The notes under the pieces are model-generated. The model worked only from the letters and a program-made list of their open reading frames with translations. It was not told the origin of the DNA and made no database searches. From Coprinus comatus (Eukaryota; Basidiomycota; Agaricomycetes; Agaricales; Agaricaceae), in contig JAWPGT010000063.1 in NCBI GenBank assembly GCA_034638255.1, positions 1-64,000 on the forward strand: 64,000 nucleotides of DNA. Direction: 5' to 3'. Position numbers and translations under genes: made by a program. Shown here piece by piece: positions 33,539 to 45,385 of the stretch (the stretch's first letter is position 1; the number at the start of each line of letters is the position of its first letter).

Positions 33539-34649
33539 CTAAGTCTTAAGAACATCACCCTGCAGAACAATACGACCTTCTTCGTGCAAACAAGTAACTG
33601 CCTTGACAACTTCAGAAGTATCAAAGTCCTCATGTTTATCTTGAGGCATAGCGGCATTGAGGTACGTAAGTAGAACTGAAATAGACATATCGTCTGTTGA
33701 TTCGTATGTTGTAGCGAATAAGTAGGACAAAGAAGCGGAGATGAAAGAACGCCTGTTTATAAATAAGTATTTATTTAAAAATAAAATAAAATAAAATTAC
33801 GGACCTTCCTGTCGGAGAGTCAAGATCTGCGAGACTGACAGGATTCGTCGGGCGTCTGATTGGAGGATAATATTGGTGGGATTCGCCGTCGGTGTTGGGC
33901 TCTCCATCAGCATCAGCATCATCGTCATGGTGGTGATGACGAGTTGGTGGTGGTGGTGGTGGTGGTGGATGGTGATGACGAGAACTTGGACCTTGGTAGT
34001 AGTGGTGGCGAGGGCGGTTTGTAGCACGAAGCCAAGCAATGTAACGTTCTACGTCCTTTGGATGTTGTTTGCCTTCTGGATCCTCGGAGTCGATGTCGGA
34101 ATCGTCGGTGTCTGACAAGGGGCGTTTTGATTCTGAAGGCATTCGTTGACTATGATCATGAGAAGCAAAATTAAGAATTAGAAAAGGGAATACTTGCTGC
34201 ATTTTTTCACACTTGCTGCGATGCTGGATCCATGGATAGGTATAGTAGGAGCTGTCTTGACGTAGCTGAACCCACTTTTGGCAGAGAAGACAGAAGACTC
34301 TGTTTGGTTCTACTTGGCCAATGAGCTTGTCTGCACGAAGGGTGGCAGCACGTTGTTCTGCATTGCGACGACGGGATTTGTGGGTGGGGGGATGGTTTGC
34401 GGTATTGAGATCATGAAAGGCAGGAGAATCTCTTAGGTGGGGATCTTGTTTAGGCCTTTGACAGGTGTAGATGGCAGGATCTCTGTCGTTGGTGGTGTGG
34501 TGTGCAGGACAGGAGAGACGATGTGCCTCCCAGTGTTTTACGGTAAAGTCATTAGAGTCGTCACGGATAGAAACGGACTGGGAACAGTCCTGACAGATGA
34601 CTCTGCTAACCTCGTATTCCTGGGGCGGAGGCGAAGTGTGTTCGGACAT
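33539..34649 (-). CDS. CxxC/HxxxC repeat protein (two zinc-binding modules)
   Basis: From the ATG at 34649 (MSEHTSPPPQEYEVSRV) the protein has two similar modules. ICQDCSQSVSIRD...WEAHRLSC sits at about residues 18-45, and FCLLCQKWVQLRQD...WIQHRSKC at about 120-150. Each has C-x2-C, then W-x2-H-x3-C, as in a small zinc finger. Between them is a basic stretch (HKSRRRNAEQRAATLRADK). After an intron comes an acidic Ser/Asp region, a poly-Pro run and a His/Asp-rich run encoded by a GGT repeat (33942-33966). The last intron (donor GTAATT, acceptor AACAG) leads to a 3' exon with a helical tail (VLLTYLNAAMPQDKHEDFD). Such proteins recur in mushrooms without known function. Nucleic-acid binding is plausible. 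The frame appears intact. Confidence 0.75.
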
Positions 34650-34918
34650 GAGAATGGAGGGTGTTTGGGGAATAACTGGGCTTTGAGGAAAACATAGCAT
34701 TCAAAGTCCGACAACGGGAGAAGGAGTACTATTAATAAATAGAGAGACTCGATTACCCCATTGGGCATGTCCTGTGTTAGCCAATGACGCCTATGAAGTG
34801 CAAGACGTCTGACCTGGAACTGACTCTGTTGCTGATGTATTCTAATGTTCTACAGGCCAAGTATGTTGAGTGATACTGCACAGATACTATACTGATTGAG
34901 TAGGTTAACCCCGCAGAC

Positions 34919-35800
34919 TGAAGATCAATCGATCAAGTGCGACAAGAAGATCCCCTGCCAGTTGTGCCAAGTATGTCTATTCTGACCTCTATCTTTCTAA
35001 CACAGTGCATATGCTCACTCCCACCAGGTGCTCTAGCAACTGGCCAGGGTACCCGCTTCGTACTCGACGCTACTGAACATCTCCACCAACAAATAGCCCA
35101 TCTCGGTACTGCATACGCAAGCTACAAGACGCTCTCAAGACGTCATCGATGCTTTTGGAACTCTTTCCATCGGCTTCTGGTCTCCAGCCCGTTCTCGAAA
35201 AACCATCCATCGTCACCATCCATTGTCACCATCCAGTCTCTCCATCTCATGAGCATATACAATGCAATGAGTGGAAGCGATCTCCACAGCGACACCAGCA
35301 TGGAAATGACCTGGTCTCTCATTACCCTTGCTTCTCATCTCTCTCAAACAGTTGGACTTCGTAAGCCGATCCTACTCTATAATCCCTTTCTAATACATTT
35401 GCAGACAGAGACAGCGAAAGATGGGGTTTGTCTCAGAAAAATGGTTCAACGCAGGCGTATCCTCTTTTGGGACCTCTTTGTAGCAGATGTCTGGTAGGTT
35501 CGTTCTTTTTTAATATCGCATTTCCCCGTTTTTCACTCTACCACCCCAGCGCCTCAACACCGGGAGACCCCCGTCATTCTCTCTTGCCTATATTGACTGC
35601 AGCTTTCCCCAATCTGATAAAGGCACTTTTTGTTCGTCTAAACTTTCAATCTCTAAATCAAAAAAATTATTCCCTCCAGTCGAAATATGGCAGTTTTGCT
35701 TCGCCCAAGTCTCGCTTCCACTTACCATTTCAGAAATCTTGAAAAACATCACGAACATCTGGTCAATGATGGTAAGCAACTCGTTGTTTCACTCAAGTCA
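34919..35800 (+). pseudogene. Zn(II)2Cys6 transcription factor relic
   Basis: Marks of a fungal zinc-cluster factor are present. IKCDKKIPCQLC is the second half of the cluster. After an intron comes GALATGQGTRFVLDATEHLHQQIAHLG, the usual linker and coiled-coil entry. MEMTWSLITLASHLSQTVGL, an intron, and QRRRILFWDLFVADVW followed by RLNTGRPPSFSLAYIDCSFP make up the fungal_trans domain. Faults: a frame change just after IAHLGT and another before SIYNAMSG, so IRKLQDALKTSS lies in a different frame. One extra A near 35433-35437 shifts the frame between GLSQK and MVQRRR. The first three Cys of the cluster were not found. It diverges from the gene ending at 34649 on the other strand. Confidence 0.8.
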
Positions 35801-36189
35801 TTACTCAGTAAAATCAATTACAATGAGGACCATGATACATCAACACGGGTGACCACACGGACAGAATCAGACCCCCCATTGAACAATTATACCATCATCC
35901 TAGAGGTCTTGGACGCTTCAAACCAGTCGTCGTCGTCGCCATCGAGATCCTTACTATATTCAACCTATGCTACAGTGGTATGAATACTGATTCCCGACAC
36001 ACAAACTCAGACAAGATCCAGCAAGACTTACCCAAACGGTTACAGTGTTCTTTGGAGATCTCCCCATGCATATCAGGAAAAAGCATTACACGGCATGAGT
36101 ACAAATAGCGACCGCCACCCTCTTTATTTAAGTTTATTACTTTTGCATATAACAATTTAGGTCTTCCTTTCAAGTTGTCAACACGTCAC

Positions 36190-36450
36190 AACCGAACTTC
36201 ATCTCCCTCCTTCAACACCTTTGTAGAACCTTCAGAGCTTACGAGTCTTCAAGATGGCGAGGACACCCCAGGAAGGGTCTAGCGAGTTCCTGCAACAGTA
36301 TGAGCCTCTCATTCGTTTCTCTTCTGCCTTCTGAGATATATCTAGAAATCGTCAACGTGACAGAGGTTTTACTGGCCGGTATTACCAATCTGGTGGGGAT
36401 AATATCAAGCAAAAGGTCACTTGGGGAATGTTGGTGAAGGAGACATTGAT
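36190..36450 (+). pseudogene. FunK1 kinase 5' fragment (third copy)
   Basis: The promoter end and first exons match the FunK1 copies at 18-26 kb: CTTTGTAGAACCTTCAGAGC, then the ATG at 36254 (MARTPQEGSSEFL). An intron ending CTGAGATATATCTAG is followed by NRQRDRGFTGRYYQS. The similarity fades at about 36450 and the frame closes near 36470. The rest of the kinase is absent. Confidence 0.8.
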
Positions 36451-37340
36451 ATCAAGGATAATGCGCATATAGTCGCCAAGATACTAGGCACATGAAAGGT
36501 GAGAAGCGGGATTGTCGCCGTAGACAGGGTTGTAGATAAGAAGAGACCAGAGAGTGACTGAAACTGGGGGATGACACGTCATCGAGCCAAAGATTGTTGG
36601 CGGACAATGTTGATGGCGGTGGCAGGCAATTAATACAGGGACAAACAATGATGACAGTAATCGCGATGATCGTGGCTGGGATAAGGAAGAGCGGCAAGCC
36701 ATTTGCCATGATTTATCATCATGGGGGGGCCATTGAGAATACAAACTGCACGAGTCATGGAGGGCAGGCGAAATCTCATGGCCCCCAATAAAATGGTCAA
36801 AAATTTTGGCAGTCACAAAAACAGGTAATCTGACAAAGTTTGGTGGGATTCTGACGAGCCGTTGGGGTACAATCAGGGGATCCCGGATCAGTGAAATTGT
36901 TGATTTCGTTTGTTTGTTATTGCATATCTCAACAAAAAGGGATTTTTAGTTATTAACATGTAATAATATTCAGTTTCTGGGACTGTGGATAGATCAAATT
37001 AGAACCATTCAGGTTCATTAACCGCCCTCATAGGCTGGTTGCCGGTGTCAAGTGCAGGTCGAGTTGAGTTGAGATCGCAGTGCATTGAATGTTGTTAAGT
37101 TGTCACTTTTCCTCTTGAAATTAAAACACAGTTCGTTGCACCATACTCTAGTTGATTGACTTGAACGTTTCGCTTCTCATTCACTTATCTAGCAATCATT
37201 AAGGGAAAGCGTATTTGCGTCTTTTGTTTAAAAAAAAAGATTATATGTGGATACGTTGTCACCTGTCCAATGTTGATGAGGTATAATTGAATCACTTGAA
37301 ATCTAAAAAGACATTGTAATTCAACTGGAATGTTTGAAAT
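36451..37340. other. No supported gene; holds a dispersed motif
   Basis: No frame is convincing. AACAAAAAGGGATTT(TT)AGTT...TAACATGTAATA at 36931-36972 recurs at 42738-42773, so it is part of a dispersed repeat. Confidence 0.45.
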
Positions 37341-39105
37341 CTACTCTGAAATTACATCAAGATTGGTTGAGGCCGTATCTTTGACAATAAATGTTTTATT
37401 ACTAGTTTTATTATTATCAGTCCACAGCTCCTCAAACACCATGCGACCAACCTCTTCTCCCATATATATCCGCGTAAGAGATGGTATTCCTAACTTATCT
37501 TTAGGGAGACTTTTAATTTGAAAAGGAACCTTGCTTTTATCGTCGTCCCATGAATATGTGATCAAATCTGCTTTGCCGTCATGAGTCATCACAAGAGAAA
37601 TACCGAGGCCGAATATAACATCTTCGGGCTTGTATAACTTGTAATCACCCAGCTTGGTGAAAGTGGAATGGCGAGGATCATTATGAGGGATACTGAGGCC
37701 TTTGACATCCTGACCATTAAATATTACTATGCGGGTAGTGTGGGGTAGCGAGAAGTGAAGAGAGAAACCAAGGATGTTGTCGGGGGAACTGATAAGGATT
37801 GTGTGAAGCACGTTCATTGCTGGAGGGATGCCCGAACCATCATGGGAATTAATCTCGTAGATCTTTAGGGTGTTTTCGCTAGTCACAATAACACGATATG
37901 TAGATATGAAAGCGACATACTACAAGTTGCAATGAGACTTGGATTTCAAATAGATGGTTCCACTCACACTTATATCAGGCTCTGTGGGATATTCAATAGA
38001 CACCATTGGTTTCGCTTCATTATCTCGTTCACCTTCGATGTAACGAAATAATCGAAGAAAGCAAGCATCCAAATTCCAAGTTTTATATTGCTCAATATAA
38101 AATTTGTCATTCGCGTATGGCCAACGCCTAAAGCCGTCCTCGCAAGTATACAGATTCCCTACACGTCTTGCTTGAAGTCTCGCTTCGGTGCCATGGCCGA
38201 TGAGATCAACTTGAAAGATTATGATGGGTGATGGAGCAGTGGTTACTGTTTGGTGTGTGTACATGGTCAATGTTGTCACCAAAATGAGAAGGACGGGTAT
38301 CATACCTGTGATGGCGAAACGGAAAGACAAATGAGGTTTTTTAGTATCAATCCAATATGTATACATTCGGAATTGACTCCTTCGCTCCATATTAATGAGA
38401 TCCCGGCGGATATGATCTGGAGAATCAAGATCGTAATAACACACAAGACCACCGTCAACGGCCATCAAGAGCCAGCGACCACCGGGCAACAGATAACAAG
38501 TATTAATCTCCTTGTACTTGAAAGTTAACTCGTAACTGGATGGAAAATCCAAATTTTCCATATGATTCCACAGCTTGAGTGCTCGAAGTCTCCTTAGACA
38601 CCATGTCTTCAACTCGTTCAATGAATAGTTTTGTAGTTCTTCCTCTATCCTAGATCCAGTTTTTGCTTCTATTTCATGTACAATCATACACCAAATTTGA
38701 CGAGAATCTACAGTATGTGACAGAGACTTGCATGTCTGCCGGGTTGTTTTTTCAGACAATATAGGAATGAATGACTGCAAGACATACAGTTCGAAGGGAG
38801 AGTATGGTGCTGATGTCGAGCTGTTTGAATATTTCATGGAGTATTTCAAGTGGCAGGGTTTCAAGAGTAGGTAATTTGTGTTCCAGGTATCTGTGTTGTA
38901 GACGTTGGTGCAGAGATTGACATAGTGCCCAAAGGAATAGAAAGAGCTGGTTCAACCACCGATATGTCAATACTAACATGAACTGACGCGTGAATATCAC
39001 ACGCGTCTTGCAAATTAGTCGTAGATGCACGTGACCGTGTGGGCAAAGGCAGGAAAGGAAGGACGCGGACTGCTCGGTACCAGTGCTGGCTGACTTCCAT
39101 AACAT
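37341..39105 (-). CDS. F-box protein
   Basis: F-box proteins recruit targets to SCF ubiquitin ligases. The F-box is LPLEILHEIFKQLDISTILSLRT, split by an intron, then TCKSLSHTVDSRQIW. Exons fit at 38788-39105, 37968-38735 and 37341-37919, with GTATGT and GTGAGT donors and GGCAG and TTGTAG acceptors, in frame. After the F-box comes ELKTWCLRRLRALKLWNHM and then a repeat-like beta-rich region (LLPGGRWLLMAVDGGLVCYYDL), as in mushroom F-box proteins with a C-terminal WD-like part. The start at 39105 is the only in-frame ATG seen but adds about 70 unlikely residues. A shorter ATG frame (MSISAPTSTT) sits out of frame, so the 5' end is uncertain. Confidence 0.75.
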
Positions 39106-39740
39106 GTATAGAAGAAGCGGGTGGAAAAGGTACTGATATAGCGATTTGAATTTGACGCCCTAATATTAGAATAAGACGATGTTAGAGAGAAGAAATGGGA
39201 TTGGGGCAAATGAGTAGAGTAACTACAGTCAAGTATCTACAGTATTTATACTAAATGGATGTCTAGTAAAATAAAAGAGATCATAAAGCGTGTCCGTGTC
39301 GGGTGTCCTAAATTGGACATGAAAGGATTTGTTAATCAATAAAGAATTCCGTGTCCGGTGACTCGGATTCCAACACCTAATACGTGCCAGGTCTTGTGGA
39401 TGAGGGGCTGAGGCAAGCTTAATATGGATCAGATGCACTCTTGCAAGTCGTCCTATCTAGGACCCTTCTCTACTATGTGACCAACGATTAAACTTGTGAT
39501 TTACTAAAGTAAAATTGATCAAATATATGGAAACTGCTTGATGTTTCAATCTTGCCGCATGAAATTAAGTCCTGTGCCACTGTGCCACTGCCAGACTTGG
39601 CATCCTTGAGGCTTGAATAGTGACTCGTGTTGGCAGCATGTACGCCAGCCCATAAATCTATTAAATGTGTGATACACATTGCCGTCGTCAAACTATACTC
39701 TTACCCCTTACTCTACCGCTTAACATACTATAACATCAAA
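39106..39740. other. Intergenic, probable promoters
   Basis: Spacer between the divergent F-box gene and the gene starting at 39741. Nothing else is recognised. Confidence 0.5.
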
Positions 39741-42200
39741 ATGGCTCGATTCAACAAGAAATCTCGAGGTATATGGGCACAATGTATGAGACTTCAACTC
39801 ACTGACGATGATCTGTGGAAGATCCAGCAACATCAGCACGCCGGTCGCAGCGCTTGGCAGCGTTAAGCAATAGACCAAAACCAGAGCCACGTCCATCACG
39901 GCGTATGTCATGTTTTTACTCTTGATTGATGTACTTAAAAAATCGCCAGCACCTCTACAACTCGACCAGAAAGGTCTTGAGCAGCTGGCTGACCCAGTCT
40001 CAAGCTTCAAAACCGAAATAAAGCATGCCACAACTGAGCTATTGCGCGCCGCCGTCTTTGCTAGGTATCGTGACCGAATCATCCGCAAGGTCGCAAGTCA
40101 AGGTGCTTGGTCGAATAAGGAATTCACACAGTTCATGCATCTTCTTGATCGATTGGGTGTCAACGAAGGATTTTGTTCCCGTGTCTTAGAAATAGTATAT
40201 GACAAAGACGAGTCAATCAAGAAGCTGGCTGTATGTGATGCCATTCCCCATTTTTTTAATATCTACTCATCAACATCTAACCCTCTAGCTGATCCAACTT
40301 TCAAAATTGGATATCTCAGACCTCAAAACTCGGCTTGGAGTGACAGTAGAGCCTGCTGTGCCGGCATCAAATATACTGCCAACACTGAAATCACGGCTCT
40401 CACACGGATCCTATCGTATTACGAAGGAAAACTTTTTTTCAATGGATATGGCGATATACGACTGCTACCAGTCACATTATGGCTCACTGGTTCGTCACTA
40501 ATCATAGTGCATTTTAGCTTTCCACCCATTTACCCTGGCACTGCCAGAGCGAGCAAACTGCCGTGGCTTTGACCGATAGTTGCTCCCAATCGTTACTCAC
40601 AGCGATCCGTAACGAAAACCATTTTTGCATTAGCAAGGAACTAGGACTATCGACACTGAAACATGACAGACATCCAGTCGAGATTCGGAACACAGTCCTC
40701 ACCTCCGGACGCCCTATCTCCTATCATATCTTCCTCACCGGAAGTGTTGATTACTCCATTATCGTACCTACCCCTCCACTATCGATTATACACAATCAAA
40801 AGGAACCGATGTGTGCTCTGAGCATAGAAAGTCTTCGACATGTATTGACAAGAACTTGTATGTACTATTTCCCTAATTATTGTTTCTTGACGCCAATTGC
40901 TGCATTGTATAGGTGAACAGTACCATAAAGCTGACTATGAGGATTTTAATAAAGCCCTCAAGGACGGGTGCGAAGGAATTACTCAACATTTGAAACTACT
41001 CTTCCAACTTTGGTCTGATTTTATCCCCCGCAAAATTTCAACCTCTCCTCCTGGCATAATGTCTACAGACTATAGCATTTGCCTTGTGGAGTGCAAACGA
41101 ACAGATTTACATTCACATGGTATGTTCCATTCCGTCTTGCCATAGAGTCAAAATCTGAAACTTAGTTCATGTGACAGAGGAATACGAACAATCATTTTTC
41201 AAGTCGGTTGATGAGATTGTGACTGAGATTGATAAGTGGAAGCCACTCGCTCAACTCGACTTCCCCGACACTGGATTTGCTATTACACCCGATCCATTAA
41301 CAACAACTGTGAGTGATCCTGGATCCATAGCCCGTATGTTATACATATGTCACTCGCCTTTCTAGAAAGCGAAGGAGATCTTCGAGAAGATCTCAAAGGA
41401 TACTAAAGTCGAGCGTACACCAACTGTTAATAAAGACATGAAACCAGGGGGTAAAGGCGCAAAGGCTCAATTTCTAACTGACCACCTAGGTCAAGTTGTG
41501 GGCCAGTGCTTAACATTGTGAGTTATCTAGTGCTGTTCGTGTGATATTGATTTCTGACCAACAACGTATATGACAGGCACATCAAAAGCAAACAGGAAGA
41601 GGGCATATATAAGTTCATACTGGCCACCGGTATCCACTGGACATGGGGAACGCTCAAATGTACTGCTGACGGCAAGAGAATATGCAAACATACGAAAGTC
41701 ATCGCAATCCCATTCAAACTGAGACCTAAAATCGAAGAAATTCTCATGGAGTTAAGGCTAGATGGACGCACCAATTCCGAATCTGGTGAAGCGGCCCGTC
41801 AAGGATGTGTCATTGAAGTTGTAGGATTTAGAAATGGGACCAATGAACGCAGGGATCCTGTAGGAGTGGAAGATGATGACTATGATGATGGCGAGGGGTC
41901 GGATGAGGATGAGCAAGAAGTTGAAGACATGCTGTTAGGCCTCAACATCGAGAGTGCTAGGGGAAAATCTATTCTAGAGAGGGTACAAGAAGATGACAAA
42001 AGGAGACAGAAGTATTTGCACAACGTCACTTTATTCAACATCACATGGGTTAGTGTTGTCAATCTATCCTGGTCGTGAGCATGCTAATGAGCTGCTTCTA
42101 TTAATATTAGATAACGAGTCCCCCATCTGATCTAGATGACCTGCTCAGCGAAGGAAGTGTAAGCCAGGTAGCTGGCGAGGATGACTCTTTTGGCTGCTGA
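39741..42200 (+). CDS. Candidate PD-(D/E)XK-fold protein, unrecognised family (appears intact)
   Basis: A multi-exon gene in which all joins I tried keep frame, with GTATAT, GTATGT and GTTAGT donors. The N-terminus is strongly basic (MARFNKKSR then ATSARRSQRLAAL), like a nuclear signal. Middle exons carry SKLDISDLKTRLGVTVEP and LTGSVDYSIIVPTPP. Then come STDYSICLVECKRTDLHSH and, later, AKAQFLTDHLGQVVGQCLTL with FILATGIHWTWGTLK. The order Asp (VDYS), ExK (VECK), a Q-containing helix and a strand with an ATGIHW box resembles PD-(D/E)XK nuclease-like domains found in basidiomycete proteins. An acidic stretch (DDDYDDGEGSDEDEQEVED) and a short tail (ITSPPSDLDDLL) end it. It could be a DNA-processing enzyme or an inactive relative. 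Assignment rests on motif order only. Confidence 0.6.
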
Positions 42201-43489
42201 CGACGCAAACCTCCATACCTCGAGAGTTAGTACCTTCAGTGACAAACCAGAGTTCCTTCATACCTTATCAACAAAGAGAGAGAGACAATCATTGCCATGA
42301 TGTAATTTTGGTAAATCACAGTAAACATCAATCATATATACATGCATAATACAATATGTGCGTGGAACTAACATACAAGTCCGAGTGCAATAATGCTCCG
42401 AATGTCCACCCTCTTTAATATCTCAAAGTGTAATTCAGGAGGTAACAATATCAGATAAAATTCTGTAGGAGGTAGCATTGCACAAACTTAGGTGTAGGCT
42501 CAAGATGGTATGTGAGTACTACGCTTCTGCCAGTGATGGAGTCCATCCTCCATCAGCGATTCGGAGCTTGCCGGTATCACTTGCAAGTTGATAAGACAGG
42601 GAATCTTCGTTGTGATTTGATTATATTTACCTATTATTGAGGGAACAACGCTCACAATGGCCAAGTACTCCATATATTGCCTGACATACAAAGTATTTAT
42701 TATTGACCAAAGAGAAGTTAAGAACGCATACATTTCAACAAAAAGGGATTTAGTTGCTAACATGTAATATATCACCGACCACATACTCCGTCATGGAAGG
42801 CGTCTGAAGAACAAATCTACCAATGTCTTCGAAGAAAAAGTGGAGGTAATGGTCAAGATAACCCACAGTCGTCTCGTTACGAGTTGAAGCTCGAACTGGA
42901 TCATGACCCCACTCATCATGTGCAATAGTCTCCAGTGTCCCCATCCTTATACAACACTGCAGAGCGATTTATACCCAATGCAGCCCATTCCGGATTGGAT
43001 GAAAATGTAAGTAATTCAACAATTGAATAAGGCTCCAACTATATACATTATATATACGCCTCATGGCCTGAGTTATATATATATATAGCAACTTTCACCT
43101 ACTTTCGTTAAATGCCCTTTCTTTCTCTTCTCTCTGTCCCTTCTATTTATGGATGTTTGTGTTGTAGTTATGGACATTAGTATTCAGTACATGTCATCAA
43201 ACATGCAATCATGACCTAAAAGACGGTTACCACGAGAAATCTAAAGCTACCTGCATGAGTCAGGCCCACTACACAAGTTTAATTGTTCCATTAATATTTC
43301 TCGGGTTGTAAAGTAGACACCCAAAGCTAGAAGTGCTCTGTTCCCGACATGCACCACACTAAGTCATGTTTATGATAATAATAGTGTGCCAGGAAACGAA
43401 AAAAAAGAAAAGAAAATAGGTGATGGTGATGTCATTGATGTGTGAGCAGTCAAAGGATTATGTCAGCTACGTTGTCCTTAGACCACATC
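42201..43489. other. No supported gene
   Basis: A minus-strand frame at 42750-42944 (MGTLETIAHDEWGHDP...) looks mildly coding but has no partner exon that I can join. The dispersed motif shared with 36931 lies at 42738-42773. Confidence 0.4.
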
Positions 43490-44438
43490 CTTGTTGAGGC
43501 TGGGAGAAGTAAGCTGTTTTCCAGAGCAGTCGGTTGTTACACTAACCTACGATTCCAGACATAGCGCGAGTACATGTATTTCAACTAGACACCCGAGGTC
43601 ATGGTCCCACTGCTACATTGGTTGCAGAGCGTTTGACATCGTTTCGTGCTTGCGTAAGTCTCCATTTGTGGACCTTTAATAGGAACTACTTGATTGGATA
43701 CTCCGACTTAACCAAAATAAACATATTCCACTACTCTCCAACCATTGGCCAAAGTACCGATTTATTGGAAATTGAACCTGTCAAATATCTTTTGAAAGAA
43801 GACAGAGCATGTGAATGCTTGATGGTATGATTCTACATCTATAAGAACGGTCCATTGTCTCACTTTGTCTCACTTTTACTACTAGTCGTTTAGAATGATA
43901 AATGAAACGATGTTCGGCGCCAATGTCGTAACCAAAAGGACTCTATGTCTTGGAAGTGGTTTGTGATCAAGACACCACTACACCGCATTCTGTTCGACTG
44001 CTTTACAAAATTCCCTATCAGTTTTCCGTTGGCCCAGTGCTCTCACCGTGTGCTGGTGGGACGCAAATGACTTGGATGTTGTGGTCAGGAGAATTTCAAC
44101 GTGCTTTCTTCCCAGATGATAGGACAGAACCTACTGTATCCAGCCTTGGTAAAGGGGATTTGGATATGGACACTGTAGTTCGTCGCAAGGGAATGATTGT
44201 TTTGGATACCTTCTCTTCTATTGAGTTTGACCAATCTTCCATCCAGATCATGGACCTTTTGAATTGTCATGAGCTCTCCAACCCTCCGGAATTGGAGGGG
44301 CGTGTTAAATCATATCATGTTGCCTTTGACTTTCCCATCAAGTTACATTGTAGGCTGATGCCAATCGCTTATATCGAGGATATAGGTCGGGTTATGGCAT
44401 GCTGCGATTATGAGTGGGTATTCATAGATTTGATTTGA
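43490..44438 (+). CDS. Hypothetical protein, probably 5'-truncated
   Basis: Two exon-like frames are seen. One covers about 43660-43828 (LWTFNRNYLIGYSDLTKINIF...) and one covers 43950-44438 (EVVCDQDTTTPHSVRLLYKIP, GTQMTWMLWSGEFQRAFF, ...ACCDYEWVFIDLI). The pattern of short strands and a Trp/Gly box resembles the C-terminal region of mushroom F-box proteins, but no F-box is found upstream. The upstream exon region around 43490-43650 has stops, so the gene is likely a 3' fragment. Function not assignable. Confidence 0.45.
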
Positions 44439-45385
44439 AACAAAGGCTGGGTAGTTCTGCTTTCTTCTTGGTTCCAGTTTCTCTGTACCATTTTGTTCTC
44501 TTGTTATACGTTATACTACATTACCCTTGCCTTTTGACTTTTTCTTTCTTTTTGTGTCATATTTGAGTTTGAATATTGTTATTCTTGAAATTGTTTCTGG
44601 TTCTTTTTTTGTGGGTTTCTTTAAGATGAACACTTTGTAGGCATTTACTTACTGATTTATACATCCATTCATTGTACCATTGAATAGAGATGTTTTCCTT
44701 TGGACTTCAAAGATGAACTCAAATGTTCAAATTTGGTTGTTCCAAAATTGGATTAGGGTTAAGAATAAGCACGTTGCTTCAACAATATAATGAAGAGGCA
44801 GATGGAGAGGCAGACAATGATGTAGACAGGAGGTATGATGTCGGAGTTAGAGAATGGATAGAGAAAAGATGAAGAAATGAAGAGATTCTCGAAGGATATG
44901 CCATTTGTTACATTGCCTATTTCCAAGGATAACTCTGAGAAGGAGACAAAGAGAGAAGCCCTGCTCACCACATGGAATGAGTACGAAGTGTCTGGATGTT
45001 GGAAAAGGGAAGTGAATAGTGGGGGGTGGATTGTTGGGTAAGAACCGTAAGCTTCTTCCAAGTGTGACGTTGAGTAGTTATTGAACTAGTCAAATCACAA
45101 GAGTTCTTAAGTCAGTCGAAAGAGCGTTAGAGTCTATTGATTGGAAAGAAGCTGGAGTCTAGTACAGGGATTCTAGCTATTTATAAGAGAGGCTATCTAA
45201 GACCCGAGTAAGATAAGAAAAGAGTTATTTCATAGAGGGAGCAGGACAAATGAGAATAAAGAGCATCACATGGAAGAAGAATGTAAGTAGATAAAATAAG
45301 GAGAGTAATTACTAATGGATCCATAGTAATAGTCAGTCCGAAACACTACATACGCCCTCCAAATGTCCTCATAGGACGTTTCCTA
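44439..45385. other. No supported gene
   Basis: Low-complexity T/TTC-rich stretch at 44510-44600. The minus-strand frame 44759-45061 lacks supporting motifs. Confidence 0.45.

Noticed and set aside
33873..34115. Plus-strand frame rich in Trp and Val
   Set aside because: It is the reverse of the poly-Pro/His run of the minus-strand gene and only translates the GGT repeat.
44759..45061. Minus-strand protein of 100 residues with hydrophobic C-terminus
   Set aside because: Ser/Phe/Ile-rich chance frame with no recognisable family or splice structure.
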